Assembly (NCBI RefSeq): GCF_900108405.1
Contig: NZ_FNXG01000003.1
Coordinates: 374,082-438,081, forward strand
Direction of reading: 5' to 3'
DNA: 64,000 nt
From: Paracoccus alkenifer
Lineage (GTDB): Bacteria > Pseudomonadota > Alphaproteobacteria > Rhodobacterales > Rhodobacteraceae
Shown one piece after another: positions 39,064 through 47,412 of the stretch. Below the pieces are notes generated by a model. The model worked only from the letters and a program-made list of their open reading frames with translations, was not told where the DNA came from and ran no database searches. A program made the translations under genes and the position numbers. Every line of letters begins with the position of its first letter. The first letter of the stretch is position 1.

Positions 39064-39530
39064 CGAAGAATTTCCAGCCCCGACCCGACTGCCGATCCTG
39101 ACCCCGCGGGTTCCCCTTGAACGAGGAACGCCGCGGGGCAGGTCCAGACACCCATGGCTACATCTTGTGTCGGGACCATGTCTCGCCGATCCGGTCTGCG
39201 CCGACCACTCCCTTCGGCAGCAAAATCGTCGAAAGCACAATGGCAGGGCCATGGGGAAATCAGCGGGCCGGGAAATTCCGCTTTCAGCCCGACCCAGGCG
39301 GCCGAAACCGGCCCCGTCCCGCCCGGATGCCGGCCCGCGGCCAGGGGACGAACGGCGCGATATGCCGGGAATACGCCCCGCAGCGGTGCAATATACCGCA
39401 TGTCAGCAAGCCAGCAGAGAAATCTGGGGATAAATACTGCCTTCCCTCGCCTAGTTTTGCCAGCCAGAGGAGAGGCGCGCAGCCGTGCCCAAGCCGGCTC
39501 AGGCATCGTCATCAAGGGGAGCAATATATC
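39064..39530. other. Non-coding gap between paaX and the flavin monooxygenase gene
   Basis: No convincing gene is seen in these 467 bases. CCCCGCGG (39102-39109) and CCGCGGGG (39131-39138) form a hairpin whose interior also holds TTCC/GGAA, in what would be the paaX leader. The right half becomes more AT-rich (GCAATATACC, GGGATAAATACTG), probably the promoter of the monooxygenase gene. Confidence 0.5.
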
Positions 39531-41240
39531 ATGGCCACATCAAACCGCATCGTCATCGTCGGCGCCGGTCCCACCGGGCTTTCAGCCGCCATCCTGCTGC
39601 GGCAGCGCGGCCATGATCCGGTGGTGCTGGACCGGCGGCCCAGTCTCAAGGGCTATCCCGCCGCCCATGTCGCCAATACCCGCACGATGGAGATCATGGC
39701 CGAGATGGGCGTGGGCGAACGGATCTGGGCCGAGGGCGACACCACGGCGCTGAGCAGCCGCGTGGTCTGGGTCGAAAGCATGGCGGGGCGGGAATATGGT
39801 GTCCTGCCGATCCAGGGCGCTGCGCAGGATACGCGCGCGCCGCTGAGCCGGTTCCGTTCCGTGAACATCGCCCAGACGCATATGGAACAGATCCTGCACG
39901 ACCGGCTGATCGAGCTGGGCGGCTCGGTCCGGTTCGGCCATCGCGTGACGGATGTCCGCAATACCGCAACCGGCGCCGAGGTCACGGTCGAGACCGACGG
40001 CGCCACGCAGGTGCTGGACTGCGACTGGCTGTTGGGCTGCGACGGCGCTGGCAGCACGGTGCGGCGGTCCGTGGGCATCGAGATGGAGGGGCCGCCCTCG
40101 ATCGCGCGCTTCATGACGATCTATTTCCATGCCGATTTCGACCATCTTCGCAAAGGGCGGCGGGCGCTGCTTTACTGGATCGGCGGGCCCGAGGTCCGCG
40201 GCGTGTTCATCAGCTTTGACGAGATCGGCCGCAGCTGGGCGATGCTGGTCCCCATCGGCGACGCAAAGGTCGAGGAATTCACCGACGAGGACGCGACCGC
40301 GATCATCAACAAGGCCATCGGCACCTTTGACGTGCAGGTCGACCTGGACGCCGTCAGCAGCTGGAACATGAGCGCGCAGGTCGCCAACCGCTATCGCGAG
40401 GGCCATGTGCTGCTGGCCGGGGATGCCTGCCACCGCTTTCCGCCCACGGGCGGGCTGGGGATGAATACCGGCGTTCAGGACGCGCATAACCTGGTCTGGA
40501 AACTGGATGCGGTGATGTCCGGCCGGGCGGCGCCCGCGCTGCTGGACAGCTACCAGCAGGAACGCCGCCCCATCGCGCAGCGCAACACCGACCAGAGCGT
40601 CAGGAACCTGATGAAGATGGCCGCCATCGACGAAGCGCTTGGCGTGCCCACGCTGGCCCCCATCGCGCCCGATGCCGGCAAGGGGCCGATCCGCATTCAC
40701 GACGGCGCGACGCTTGGCATCGACGGGGACAGCGCCGCGGCGACAGTCAGGCGCGCGGCGGTGCAGGCCGCGGTGGACGATCAGGCCGAGCATTTCGCGC
40801 AAGGGGCCGGGATCGACCTGGGCTTTGCCTATGCCGAAGGGGTTGTGGTGGCCGACGGCTCGGCCCCGCCGTCATCGGCGACGACGGAATACCGGCCCGA
40901 TGCGCATCCCGGCGCGCGCCTGCCCTTCAGCTCGCCCGATGGCAGTTTTGCGGCCTCGACTCTGGGACATGTGGCGCCCGATGCGATCACGCTGTTTGCG
41001 CAGGGCGACCAGTGGCAAGGGGTGGCCGAGGCGGCGGCAGGGGCCGGCTTTGCGGTGGTGCTGCGGCGCCTTGGGGCCGAGGGGGTGGATTTCGGCCCGC
41101 ATGCGGCCGAATTGCTGGGCATCGGTCCGAACGGGGCCGTGGCGGTGCGGCCCGACGGCCATGTGCTGTGGCGCGATGCCGAGGGGCGGGCGCCCCGGAC
41201 GCTGGCCGACGCCGTGCGGCTTTGCACCGGAACGGCCTGA
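39531..41240 (+). CDS. Group A FAD-dependent aromatic monooxygenase
   Basis: 569-residue flavoprotein hydroxylase. The three group A fingerprints are present: GAGPTGLSA (residues 11-19), the LLGCDGAGSTVRR DG motif (near 165-177) and HVLLAGDACHRFPPTGGLGMNTGVQDA (near 297-320). A C-terminal thioredoxin-like extension of about 170 residues resembles phenol hydroxylase, TfdB and MhpA-type enzymes. It would hydroxylate a phenolic ring with NAD(P)H and O2. AAGGGGA precedes the ATG. It is convergent with the fumarylacetoacetate-hydrolase-family gene, 43 bases away. The substrate cannot be named. Confidence 0.88.
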   Translation: MATSNRIVIVGAGPTGLSAAILLRQRGHDPVVLDRRPSLKGYPAAHVANTRTMEIMAEMGVGERIWAEGDTTALSSRVVWVESMAGREYGVLPIQGAAQDTRAPLSRFRSVNIAQTHMEQILHDRLIELGGSVRFGHRVTDVRNTATGAEVTVETDGATQVLDCDWLLGCDGAGSTVRRSVGIEMEGPPSIARFMTIYFHADFDHLRKGRRALLYWIGGPEVRGVFISFDEIGRSWAMLVPIGDAKVEEFTDEDATAIINKAIGTFDVQVDLDAVSSWNMSAQVANRYREGHVLLAGDACHRFPPTGGLGMNTGVQDAHNLVWKLDAVMSGRAAPALLDSYQQERRPIAQRNTDQSVRNLMKMAAIDEALGVPTLAPIAPDAGKGPIRIHDGATLGIDGDSAAATVRRAAVQAAVDDQAEHFAQGAGIDLGFAYAEGVVVADGSAPPSSATTEYRPDAHPGARLPFSSPDGSFAASTLGHVAPDAITLFAQGDQWQGVAEAAAGAGFAVVLRRLGAEGVDFGPHAAELLGIGPNGAVAVRPDGHVLWRDAEGRAPRTLADAVRLCTGTA

Positions 41241-41283
41241 GGCGCAGGCTTGGCGGCGCAACCGGCGCCGCCACGCGCTTGGG

Positions 41284-42150
41284 TCAGCCTTCGGCGGTGA
41301 TGGTGTTTTCGATATGCCCCAGCCCGTCGATCTCGACCCGGACCACGTCGCCGGGTTGCAAAAAGACCTGCGGATCGCGCGCCACGCCGACGCCGGCAGG
41401 GGTTCCCGTGGCCAGGATGTCGCCGGGCTTGAGCGTCATGACCTGCGACAGATAGGCGATCTGTTCGTAGATGTCGTGGATCAGCTCGGCGGTCGAGCCG
41501 TGCTGGCGTTCCTCGCCATTTACATGAGTGCGCAGGTTCAGGGCGTGCGGATCCGCGATCTCGTGATCCAGCGTCAGCCATGGGCCGGTGGGACCATGCG
41601 TGTCAAAGGATTTGCCAAGCGTGATCGTGGTGGTGCGGAACTGCCAGTCGCGGGCCGACACGTCATTCGCCACCATATAGCCGCCGATCACCTCGCGCGC
41701 CCTGTCCGCCGGCACGTTGCGGCAGGTCTTGCCGATGACCACGGCCAGCTCGCCCTCGTAATCCACCTTGTCCGAGACCCTGGGCGCCACGACATCGCTA
41801 TAGGGTCCGGTGATGCAAGAGACCTGCTTGTTGAACCAGATCTGATATTCGGGCGTCGCCATGCCCAGCTTGCCGGCCTCGGCCCCGTGGTCGGCGTAGT
41901 TCAGCCCGATGGCCAGATATTTCTCGGGGTCCGGGATCGGCGCGTGCAGGGTCACGTCGCGCAGCGGGATCGGCGTGCCGTCGGCTTTCGTGATGCGGTC
42001 AAAGGCCGCCCGCGCGGATTCCCCGGCCTCAAGGAACGCCTTGATCGTTCCGGGAAACGCCGGGTCGATGGCGGCGATGTCGATCAGGTGGTCGCCGAAA
42101 ACCTTGCCCAGGCGGATCTCGCCCGTGGTGGAATAAGCTGCCAATGGCAT
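41284..42150 (-). CDS. Fumarylacetoacetate hydrolase (FAH) family protein
   Basis: 288-residue FAH-fold enzyme. The metal-site segments YLAIGLNYADHGAEAG (residues about 73-88) and DYEGELAVVIGK (about 125-136), and the late DILATGTPAGVGVARDP loop, are intact. Family members hydrolyse or decarboxylate 2-oxo/2-hydroxy-dienoates from aromatic cleavage, such as fumarylpyruvate or acylpyruvates. It is preceded by a SnoaL-like gene on the same strand and convergent with the monooxygenase, consistent with an aromatic pathway. The precise reaction is not resolvable. Confidence 0.88.
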   Translation of the reverse strand: MPLAAYSTTGEIRLGKVFGDHLIDIAAIDPAFPGTIKAFLEAGESARAAFDRITKADGTPIPLRDVTLHAPIPDPEKYLAIGLNYADHGAEAGKLGMATPEYQIWFNKQVSCITGPYSDVVAPRVSDKVDYEGELAVVIGKTCRNVPADRAREVIGGYMVANDVSARDWQFRTTTITLGKSFDTHGPTGPWLTLDHEIADPHALNLRTHVNGEERQHGSTAELIHDIYEQIAYLSQVMTLKPGDILATGTPAGVGVARDPQVFLQPGDVVRVEIDGLGHIENTITAEG

Positions 42151-42175
42151 GGGAAAACCTCTGCTGTGATGATGT

Positions 42176-42556
42176 TTATGCGGCCACGGGGGCATTGTGG
42201 CAGGTGTTCAGCCGCCAGCCGTCGCTGCTGCGGGACCAGACCTGAGTGGTGATCGCACGCACGTCGATGACCTGACCGCCGTCGCGCACCACGATGGTCT
42301 GGATCAGTGGCCCGGTCATCACCGCCGCATCGCCGAAAACGCGGATGGTCAGGGCGCCGCGCTCGATGTTGCGAAAGACGTATTTGTCGCGGAACCCGGC
42401 CAGATAGCCGGGCTTGTCGTCGACATGGCCGTTCAGGTGGATATGGACCAGATCCTCGGTCAGCATGGCCGCCAGCGTCGCCTCGTCCGCGTCCATCAGG
42501 GCGGCGCAGCGTCTGCTTTCCAGTTCGCGCAGGGTCTCGTGGTCGCCGGTGGTCAT
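42176..42556 (-). CDS. SnoaL-like/DUF4440-type NTF2-fold protein
   Basis: 126-residue NTF2-like protein. LESRRCAALMDADEATLAAMLTEDLVHIHLNGHVDDKPGYL is typical of the DUF4440/SnoaL_3 group, where the His-rich strand lines the pocket. It lies 25 bases upstream of the FAH-family gene on the same strand and is divergent from the Lrp-type regulator. It may be an isomerase or a binding protein in the same pathway. It is only distantly similar to the SnoaL-like protein at 12191. Confidence 0.8.
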   Translation of the reverse strand: MTTGDHETLRELESRRCAALMDADEATLAAMLTEDLVHIHLNGHVDDKPGYLAGFRDKYVFRNIERGALTIRVFGDAAVMTGPLIQTIVVRDGGQVIDVRAITTQVWSRSSDGWRLNTCHNAPVAA

Positions 42557-42690
42557 GGTTCATCTCTCCTTGGTCTGGCCGCGTGAAAGCCTGTCGCGTC
42601 ACGTCCCGATGTAAAGCGGCGCAACCGGCCGCGCCGGGCGACTACGCGCATACAGCCATGCTGCACGGGTGGAACCTATGCCGGGTGGGC

Positions 42691-42720
42691 GAAAATTTCT
42701 TGCGGATAACAGCGATAAAG
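42691..42720. promoter_or_regulatory. Candidate Lrp-type regulator site upstream of the lrp-like gene
   Basis: The AT-rich stretch with ATTTCTTGCGGATAAC then GCGATAAAG lies 51-80 bases before the regulator start. It resembles ATTTCCAGAATAACGGC then AGATATAG at 43314-43337, upstream of aceE. Shared parts are ATTTC, ATAAC-N-GC and GATA. Weak pattern evidence for autoregulation and control of aceE. Confidence 0.35.
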
Positions 42721-42770
42721 CCCAGTAAATCAGCATAACATATGCCTTATTTCATGAACAGGAGCTTGTT

Positions 42771-43238
42771 ATGCCGCGCCGCCCGCTTGATGCTACTGAC
42801 CGCCGTATCCTCAATCAGCTGCAAAGGGACAGCAAGCAGACCAATGTCGAACTGTCCGCACGGGTCGGCCTGTCACCCTCGCCCTGCCTCAGCCGGGTAA
42901 AGCAGCTGGAAAAGGACGGGTTCATCCGCGGCTATGTCGCATTGCTGGACCCGGAATCGGTGGACCTGTCGATCAACGTGTTCATCCGCGTCACGCTGGA
43001 AAAGCAGGTCGAGCGCGCGCTGCAAGTCTTTGAGCAAAAGATGAACGCATTCCCCGAAGTGATGGAATGTTACCTGATGACCGGCGACAGCGACTATCTG
43101 GTGCGCGTGATCGTCCCCGACATCCAGGCGCTGGAGCGGTTCATCGTCAAGGAGCTGACGACCATTCCGGGCGTGTCCAACATCCGGTCGAGCTTTGCGC
43201 TCAAGCAGGTGAAATACAAGACGGCGCTGCCGGTCTAG
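42771..43238 (+). CDS. Lrp/AsnC-family transcriptional regulator
   Basis: 155-residue Lrp/AsnC regulator. The helix-turn-helix reads [47 protein letters not shown] (given as the N-terminal 55 residues in part), followed by the RAM ligand/oligomerisation domain with [26 protein letters not shown] precedes the ATG. It lies just upstream of the aceE-aceF-E3 operon, 190 bases away on the same strand, and is divergent from the SnoaL/FAH pair, so it probably controls one or both. Confidence 0.92.
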   Translation: MPRRPLDATDRRILNQLQRDSKQTNVELSARVGLSPSPCLSRVKQLEKDGFIRGYVALLDPESVDLSINVFIRVTLEKQVERALQVFEQKMNAFPEVMECYLMTGDSDYLVRVIVPDIQALERFIVKELTTIPGVSNIRSSFALKQVKYKTALPV

Positions 43239-43283
43239 CCCATGCGCCGGACCAGCCGTGCCTCCGGCAATATAACCCTGCAT

Positions 43284-43310
43284 CGGCATGAAAACAGGCA
43301 CGTCATGCCG
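43284..43310. promoter_or_regulatory. Inverted repeat in the lrp-aceE gap
   Basis: CGGCATG (43284-43290) and CATGCCG (43304-43310) are perfect 7-base arms 13 bases apart. The site lies 119-145 bases before aceE. It may be a protein-binding site for aceE control or a hairpin ending the regulator transcript; there is no U-run. Confidence 0.45.
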
Positions 43311-43428
43311 AGTATTTCCAGAATAACGGCAGATATAGCCGAATTTCTCGCCCCGGCCGCAGCCTTCGGCAACATATTCGGCGCCGGCCGCCCTAGTCTT
43401 TCGGAAATCAAGGACAGGACGAGCAACC

Positions 43429-46110
43429 ATGACCCAGTTTCATCCACAAGGGGCCGGCCCCGCCGATCCCGATCCCGTCGAAACGCAGGAATGGATCGAG
43501 GCGCTGGCGGCGGTCGCGACCAGTTCGGGCGGCGCGCGCGCGCAGTTCCTGCTGCGCCAGCTCGATGATGTCGCCCGCCGCCACGGCGTCTTTCTGACCG
43601 GCCAGCCCTATTCCTCCTATCGCAACACCATCCCCGTCGCGCAGCAGGGCAGCTATCCGGGCGATCTCGAGATGGAGGAACGCATCACCTCGATCATCCG
43701 CTGGAACGCGCTGGCGATGGTGGTGCGCGCCAACCAGGCCTATGGCGAATTGGGCGGCCATATCGCCAGCTATGCCAGCGCGGCCGAGATCTTCGAGACC
43801 GGCTTTAACCATTTCTTTCGCGCCCGGACCGCGGATTTCGGCGGCGACCTGGTCTATTTCCAGCCCCATTCCGCGCCCGGCGTCTATGCCCGCGCCTATC
43901 TTGAGGGCCGGCTGAGCGAAGAACAGCTTGCCAACTATCGCCAAGAGGTCGGCGGCAACGGGCTTTGTTCCTATCCGCATCCGTGGCTGATGCCGGATTT
44001 CTGGCAGTTCCCCACCGGCTCGATGGGGCTGGGGCCGATCAGCGCCGTCTATCAGGCGCGCTACATGCGCTATCTGGAAGGGCGCGGGCTGGCCGACACC
44101 GCCGGGCGCCATGTCTGGGGCGTGTTCGGCGACGGAGAGATGGACGAACCCGAATCCATCGCCGGGCTGACGCTGGCGGCGCGCGAGAATCTCGACAACC
44201 TGACCTTCATCGTGAACTGCAACCTGCAACGGCTGGACGGGCCGGTGCGCGGCAACGGCCAGATCATCCAGGAACTGGAAAGCCTGTTCATCGGCGCCGG
44301 CTGGAACGTCATCAAGGTGCTGTGGGGCAGCGAATGGGACGGGCTGTTCGCCCGCGACAAGGATCTGGTGCTGCTGCGCCGCTTTGCCGAAACGGTGGAC
44401 GGCCAGTATCAGGATCTGGGCAGCAAGGACGGCGACTACAACCGCGCCAAGTTCTTCGACGCCGATCCGGCCACCCGCGATCTGGTCGCCCATATGACCG
44501 ACGCCGAGATCCACGCCCTGAGGCGCGGCGGCCATGATTTCCGCAAGCTGCACGCCGCCTTTGCCGCCGCCAAGGCGCACAAGGGCCGGCCGACCGTGAT
44601 CCTTGCCAAGACCAAGAAGGGCTACGGCATGGGCAATGCCGGCGAAAGCCGCATGACCGCGCATCAGTCGAAAAAGCTGGACATGGAGGCGCTGGTCGCC
44701 TTTCGCGACCGCTTCAAGCTGCCGCTGTCCGAGGCCGATCTCGAAGCACTGAAATTCTATCGCCCGGCCGAGGACAGCCCCGAGATGACCTATCTGCGCG
44801 AACGGCGCGCGGCGCTGGGCGGCTCGATGCCGGAACGCGCGCCCGGCAGCACTACCGGGATCACGGTTCCCGCCCCCGACAGCTACGCCAAATTCGCCCT
44901 GGCCGCCGACGGCAAGGAAATGTCCACCACCATGGCCGCCGTGCGCATGATGGGCGGGCTGCTCAAGGACAAGAGCTTCGGCCCGCGCATCGTGCCCATC
45001 GTCGCCGACGAGGCGCGCACCTTTGGCATGGACAACCTGTTCCGGCAGGTCGGCATCTATTCCCCCAAGGGCCAGCTTTACGAGCCCGAAGACGCCAGTT
45101 CGATGATGTTCTACCGAGAGGCCAAGGACGGCCAGCTGCTTGAGGAAGGCATCACCGAGGCCGGCGCGATTTCCAGCTGGGCGGCGGCCGCCACGTCCTA
45201 CAGCGTGCATGGCACGCCCACGCTGCCTTTCTACATCTATTACTCGATGTTCGGCTTTCAGCGCATCGGCGATCTGATCTGGGCGGCGGCCGACCAGCGG
45301 GCGCGTGGTTTCCTGCTGGGGGCGACGGCGGGGCGCACGACGCTGTCGGGCGAGGGCTTGCAGCACCAGGACGGCACCAGCCAGCTGATCGCCTCGACCA
45401 TCCCGAACTGCCGCGCCTATGACCCGGCCTTTGCGGGCGAACTGGCCGTCATCATGGATCACGGCATGCGTCGGATGATGCATGACCAGGCGGACGAGTT
45501 CTATTATATCACGGTGATGAACGAAAATTACGCCCAGCCGTCGCTGCAACCGGGCACCGAGACGGATATCGTCAAGGGACTCTACAAGCTGGACAGCCGC
45601 GGCGATGGGGCGTCGCAAATCCGGGTGCGGCTGCTGGGTTCGGGCACGATCCTGCAACAGGTGATCGCGGCCGCCGACCTGCTGGCCGGCCGCTTCGGCA
45701 TCGCCAGCGACGTCTACAGCGCCACCAGCTTTACCGAACTGGCCCGCGACGCGCGCGAGGTCGAACGCCGCAACCGTCTGACCGCAGCCGAGCCGCCGCA
45801 GGTTTCCCACGCCGCGCTTCTGCTGGCCGGAAAGATGCCGGTGGTCGCCGCCACCGATTATGTCCGCGCCCTGCCGCAGATGATTGCGCCCTATCTGGAC
45901 GCGCGGCTCATAGCGCTGGGCACCGACGGCTTCGGTCGCAGCGACACCCGCACCGCCCTGCGCGCCTTTTTCGAAGTGGACGCCGCGAATATCGCGCTGG
46001 CCGCCATCGAGGCGCTGGTCCACGACGGGCATCTGGGCCGCGCCGTGCTGGTGGGCGCGCTGGCCGAGCTGGGCGCCGATCCCGGCGCGCCCGCGCCGTG
46101 GACCGTGTGA
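43429..46110 (+). CDS. aceE: Homodimeric-type pyruvate/2-oxoacid dehydrogenase E1 component (AceE)
   Basis: 893-residue single-chain E1 of the AceE type. The thiamine-diphosphate motif GDGEMDEPESIAG (residues about 232-244), then NLDNLTFIVNCNLQRLDGPVRGN, is characteristic; the transketolase-like central and C-terminal domains follow (MSTTMAAVRMMGGLLKD, ITEAGAISSWAAAATSY). It would decarboxylate pyruvate or a similar 2-oxoacid and load lipoyl-AceF. Many alphaproteobacteria use a two-chain PdhA/PdhB E1 for housekeeping, so this single-chain enzyme behind an Lrp regulator may be a specialised complex. GGACAGGACG lies upstream of the ATG. Confidence 0.93.
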   Translation: MTQFHPQGAGPADPDPVETQEWIEALAAVATSSGGARAQFLLRQLDDVARRHGVFLTGQPYSSYRNTIPVAQQGSYPGDLEMEERITSIIRWNALAMVVRANQAYGELGGHIASYASAAEIFETGFNHFFRARTADFGGDLVYFQPHSAPGVYARAYLEGRLSEEQLANYRQEVGGNGLCSYPHPWLMPDFWQFPTGSMGLGPISAVYQARYMRYLEGRGLADTAGRHVWGVFGDGEMDEPESIAGLTLAARENLDNLTFIVNCNLQRLDGPVRGNGQIIQELESLFIGAGWNVIKVLWGSEWDGLFARDKDLVLLRRFAETVDGQYQDLGSKDGDYNRAKFFDADPATRDLVAHMTDAEIHALRRGGHDFRKLHAAFAAAKAHKGRPTVILAKTKKGYGMGNAGESRMTAHQSKKLDMEALVAFRDRFKLPLSEADLEALKFYRPAEDSPEMTYLRERRAALGGSMPERAPGSTTGITVPAPDSYAKFALAADGKEMSTTMAAVRMMGGLLKDKSFGPRIVPIVADEARTFGMDNLFRQVGIYSPKGQLYEPEDASSMMFYREAKDGQLLEEGITEAGAISSWAAAATSYSVHGTPTLPFYIYYSMFGFQRIGDLIWAAADQRARGFLLGATAGRTTLSGEGLQHQDGTSQLIASTIPNCRAYDPAFAGELAVIMDHGMRRMMHDQADEFYYITVMNENYAQPSLQPGTETDIVKGLYKLDSRGDGASQIRVRLLGSGTILQQVIAAADLLAGRFGIASDVYSATSFTELARDAREVERRNRLTAAEPPQVSHAALLLAGKMPVVAATDYVRALPQMIAPYLDARLIALGTDGFGRSDTRTALRAFFEVDAANIALAAIEALVHDGHLGRAVLVGALAELGADPGAPAPWTV

Positions 46111-46124
46111 AAGAGGGGGTCGAG

Positions 46125-47402
46125 ATGAGCAATATCGTTAAGATCACGGTCCCCGATCTGGGCGATTTCCGCGATGTGCCGGTGGTCGAGATCCCGGTGT
46201 CGGTCGGCGACGTGATCGCTGCGGGTGACACCATCCTGGTGGTCGAATCCGACAAGGCGACGCTGGACGTGCCCGCCGAACTCGCCGGCCGCATCACGGC
46301 GCTGCATGTCGGCATGGGCGACAAGGTCAGTCACGGCACGCTGCTGGCCGAGATCGAGACCGCCAAGAGCGACGCGACCGGGCAGGACACGACCGCCGCC
46401 CAGCCCGCCGCCCAGCCTGCGGCCGCCCCCGCGGCGACTGCGCTGCCCGCGGCTGCGCCCCCGCCGCCCACGGCCGCGTCACCCGCCACTGTGCCGGCGC
46501 CGGCGGATGGCCTGCCGCCCCATGCCTCGCCCTCGATCCGCAAGCTTGCGCGCGAGCTGGGCGTCGATCTGGCGCGCATCGCGGGCAGCGGACCCAAGGG
46601 CCGCATCACGCGCGAGGATGTGCAGGGCTTTGTCAAGGCCGCGTTGCAGGCGCCCGCCGCCGGCGGGGGCATCGGCCTTGGCCTGCCCGACTGGCCCCGG
46701 GTCGATTTCGCCAAATTCGGCGAGATCGAGCGCAAGCCGCTGTCGCGGATCGTCCGCATCTCGGGGCCGTCGCTGGCGCGCAACGCCGTCGTGATCCCGC
46801 ATGTCACCAACTTTGACGAAGCCGACGTGACCGAGCTGGAATCCTTTCGCCAAGCCGCCAATGCCGACAAGGACGCGCCGAAACTGTCGATCCTGCCTTT
46901 TGTGGTCAAGGCGGCGGTGGCGGCGCTCAAGGTCTATCCGGCATTCAATTCCTCGCTGGATGGCGAGCATATGGTGCTGAAGAAATACTGGAACATCGGC
47001 GTCGCCGCCGACACGCCCGAAGGGCTGGTCGTGCCCGTGGTCAAGGACGCCGACCGCAAGGGGCTGCGCGAGATCGCCGCCGAGATGGCCGAACTGGCCG
47101 CCGATGCCCGCGCCGGGCGGCTGAAGCCCGCCGACATGCAGGGGGCGACCTTTACCATCTCGTCTCTGGGCGGTGTGGGGGGGACGAATTTCACTCCGAT
47201 CATCAACGCCCCCGAGGTCGCGATCCTGGGCATGACCCGATCCGCAATCAAGCCGGTCTGGGACGGGCAGGCGTTCCAGCCGCGCCTGATCCAGCCGCTG
47301 TCGCTGTCCTGGGACCACCGCGCCGTCGATGGCGTCGCGGCGGCGCGCTTCCTTGGGTTCCTCAAGGATGTGCTGGGCGATTTCCGCCGGATCAGCCTGT
47401 GA
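46125..47402 (+). CDS. aceF: Dihydrolipoyl acyltransferase E2 (AceF-like)
   Basis: 425-residue E2. It has one lipoyl domain (VESDKATLDVP, lysine near residue 43), an Ala/Pro-rich linker (about 88-125), a peripheral-subunit-binding domain (ASPSIRKLARELGVDLARIAGSGPKGRITREDV), and a catalytic core ending in SWDHRAVDGVAAARFL with the His and Asp of the acyltransferase. GAGGGGG lies just upstream of the ATG at 46125, 14 bases after the aceE stop. It carries the acyl group from AceE to CoA. Confidence 0.94.
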   Translation: MSNIVKITVPDLGDFRDVPVVEIPVSVGDVIAAGDTILVVESDKATLDVPAELAGRITALHVGMGDKVSHGTLLAEIETAKSDATGQDTTAAQPAAQPAAAPAATALPAAAPPPPTAASPATVPAPADGLPPHASPSIRKLARELGVDLARIAGSGPKGRITREDVQGFVKAALQAPAAGGGIGLGLPDWPRVDFAKFGEIERKPLSRIVRISGPSLARNAVVIPHVTNFDEADVTELESFRQAANADKDAPKLSILPFVVKAAVAALKVYPAFNSSLDGEHMVLKKYWNIGVAADTPEGLVVPVVKDADRKGLREIAAEMAELAADARAGRLKPADMQGATFTISSLGGVGGTNFTPIINAPEVAILGMTRSAIKPVWDGQAFQPRLIQPLSLSWDHRAVDGVAAARFLGFLKDVLGDFRRISL

Positions 47403-47412
47403 GGTGCGCGCG

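Noticed and set aside
43408..46032. Very long open frame antisense to aceE (about 874 codons), and similar long antisense frames opposite dnaE2 and the LeuCD/Liv genes
   Set aside because: Their translations are rich in Arg, Gly, His and Gln with no recognisable motifs, and they mirror highly conserved genes. High GC at third positions suppresses stops in the opposite strand.
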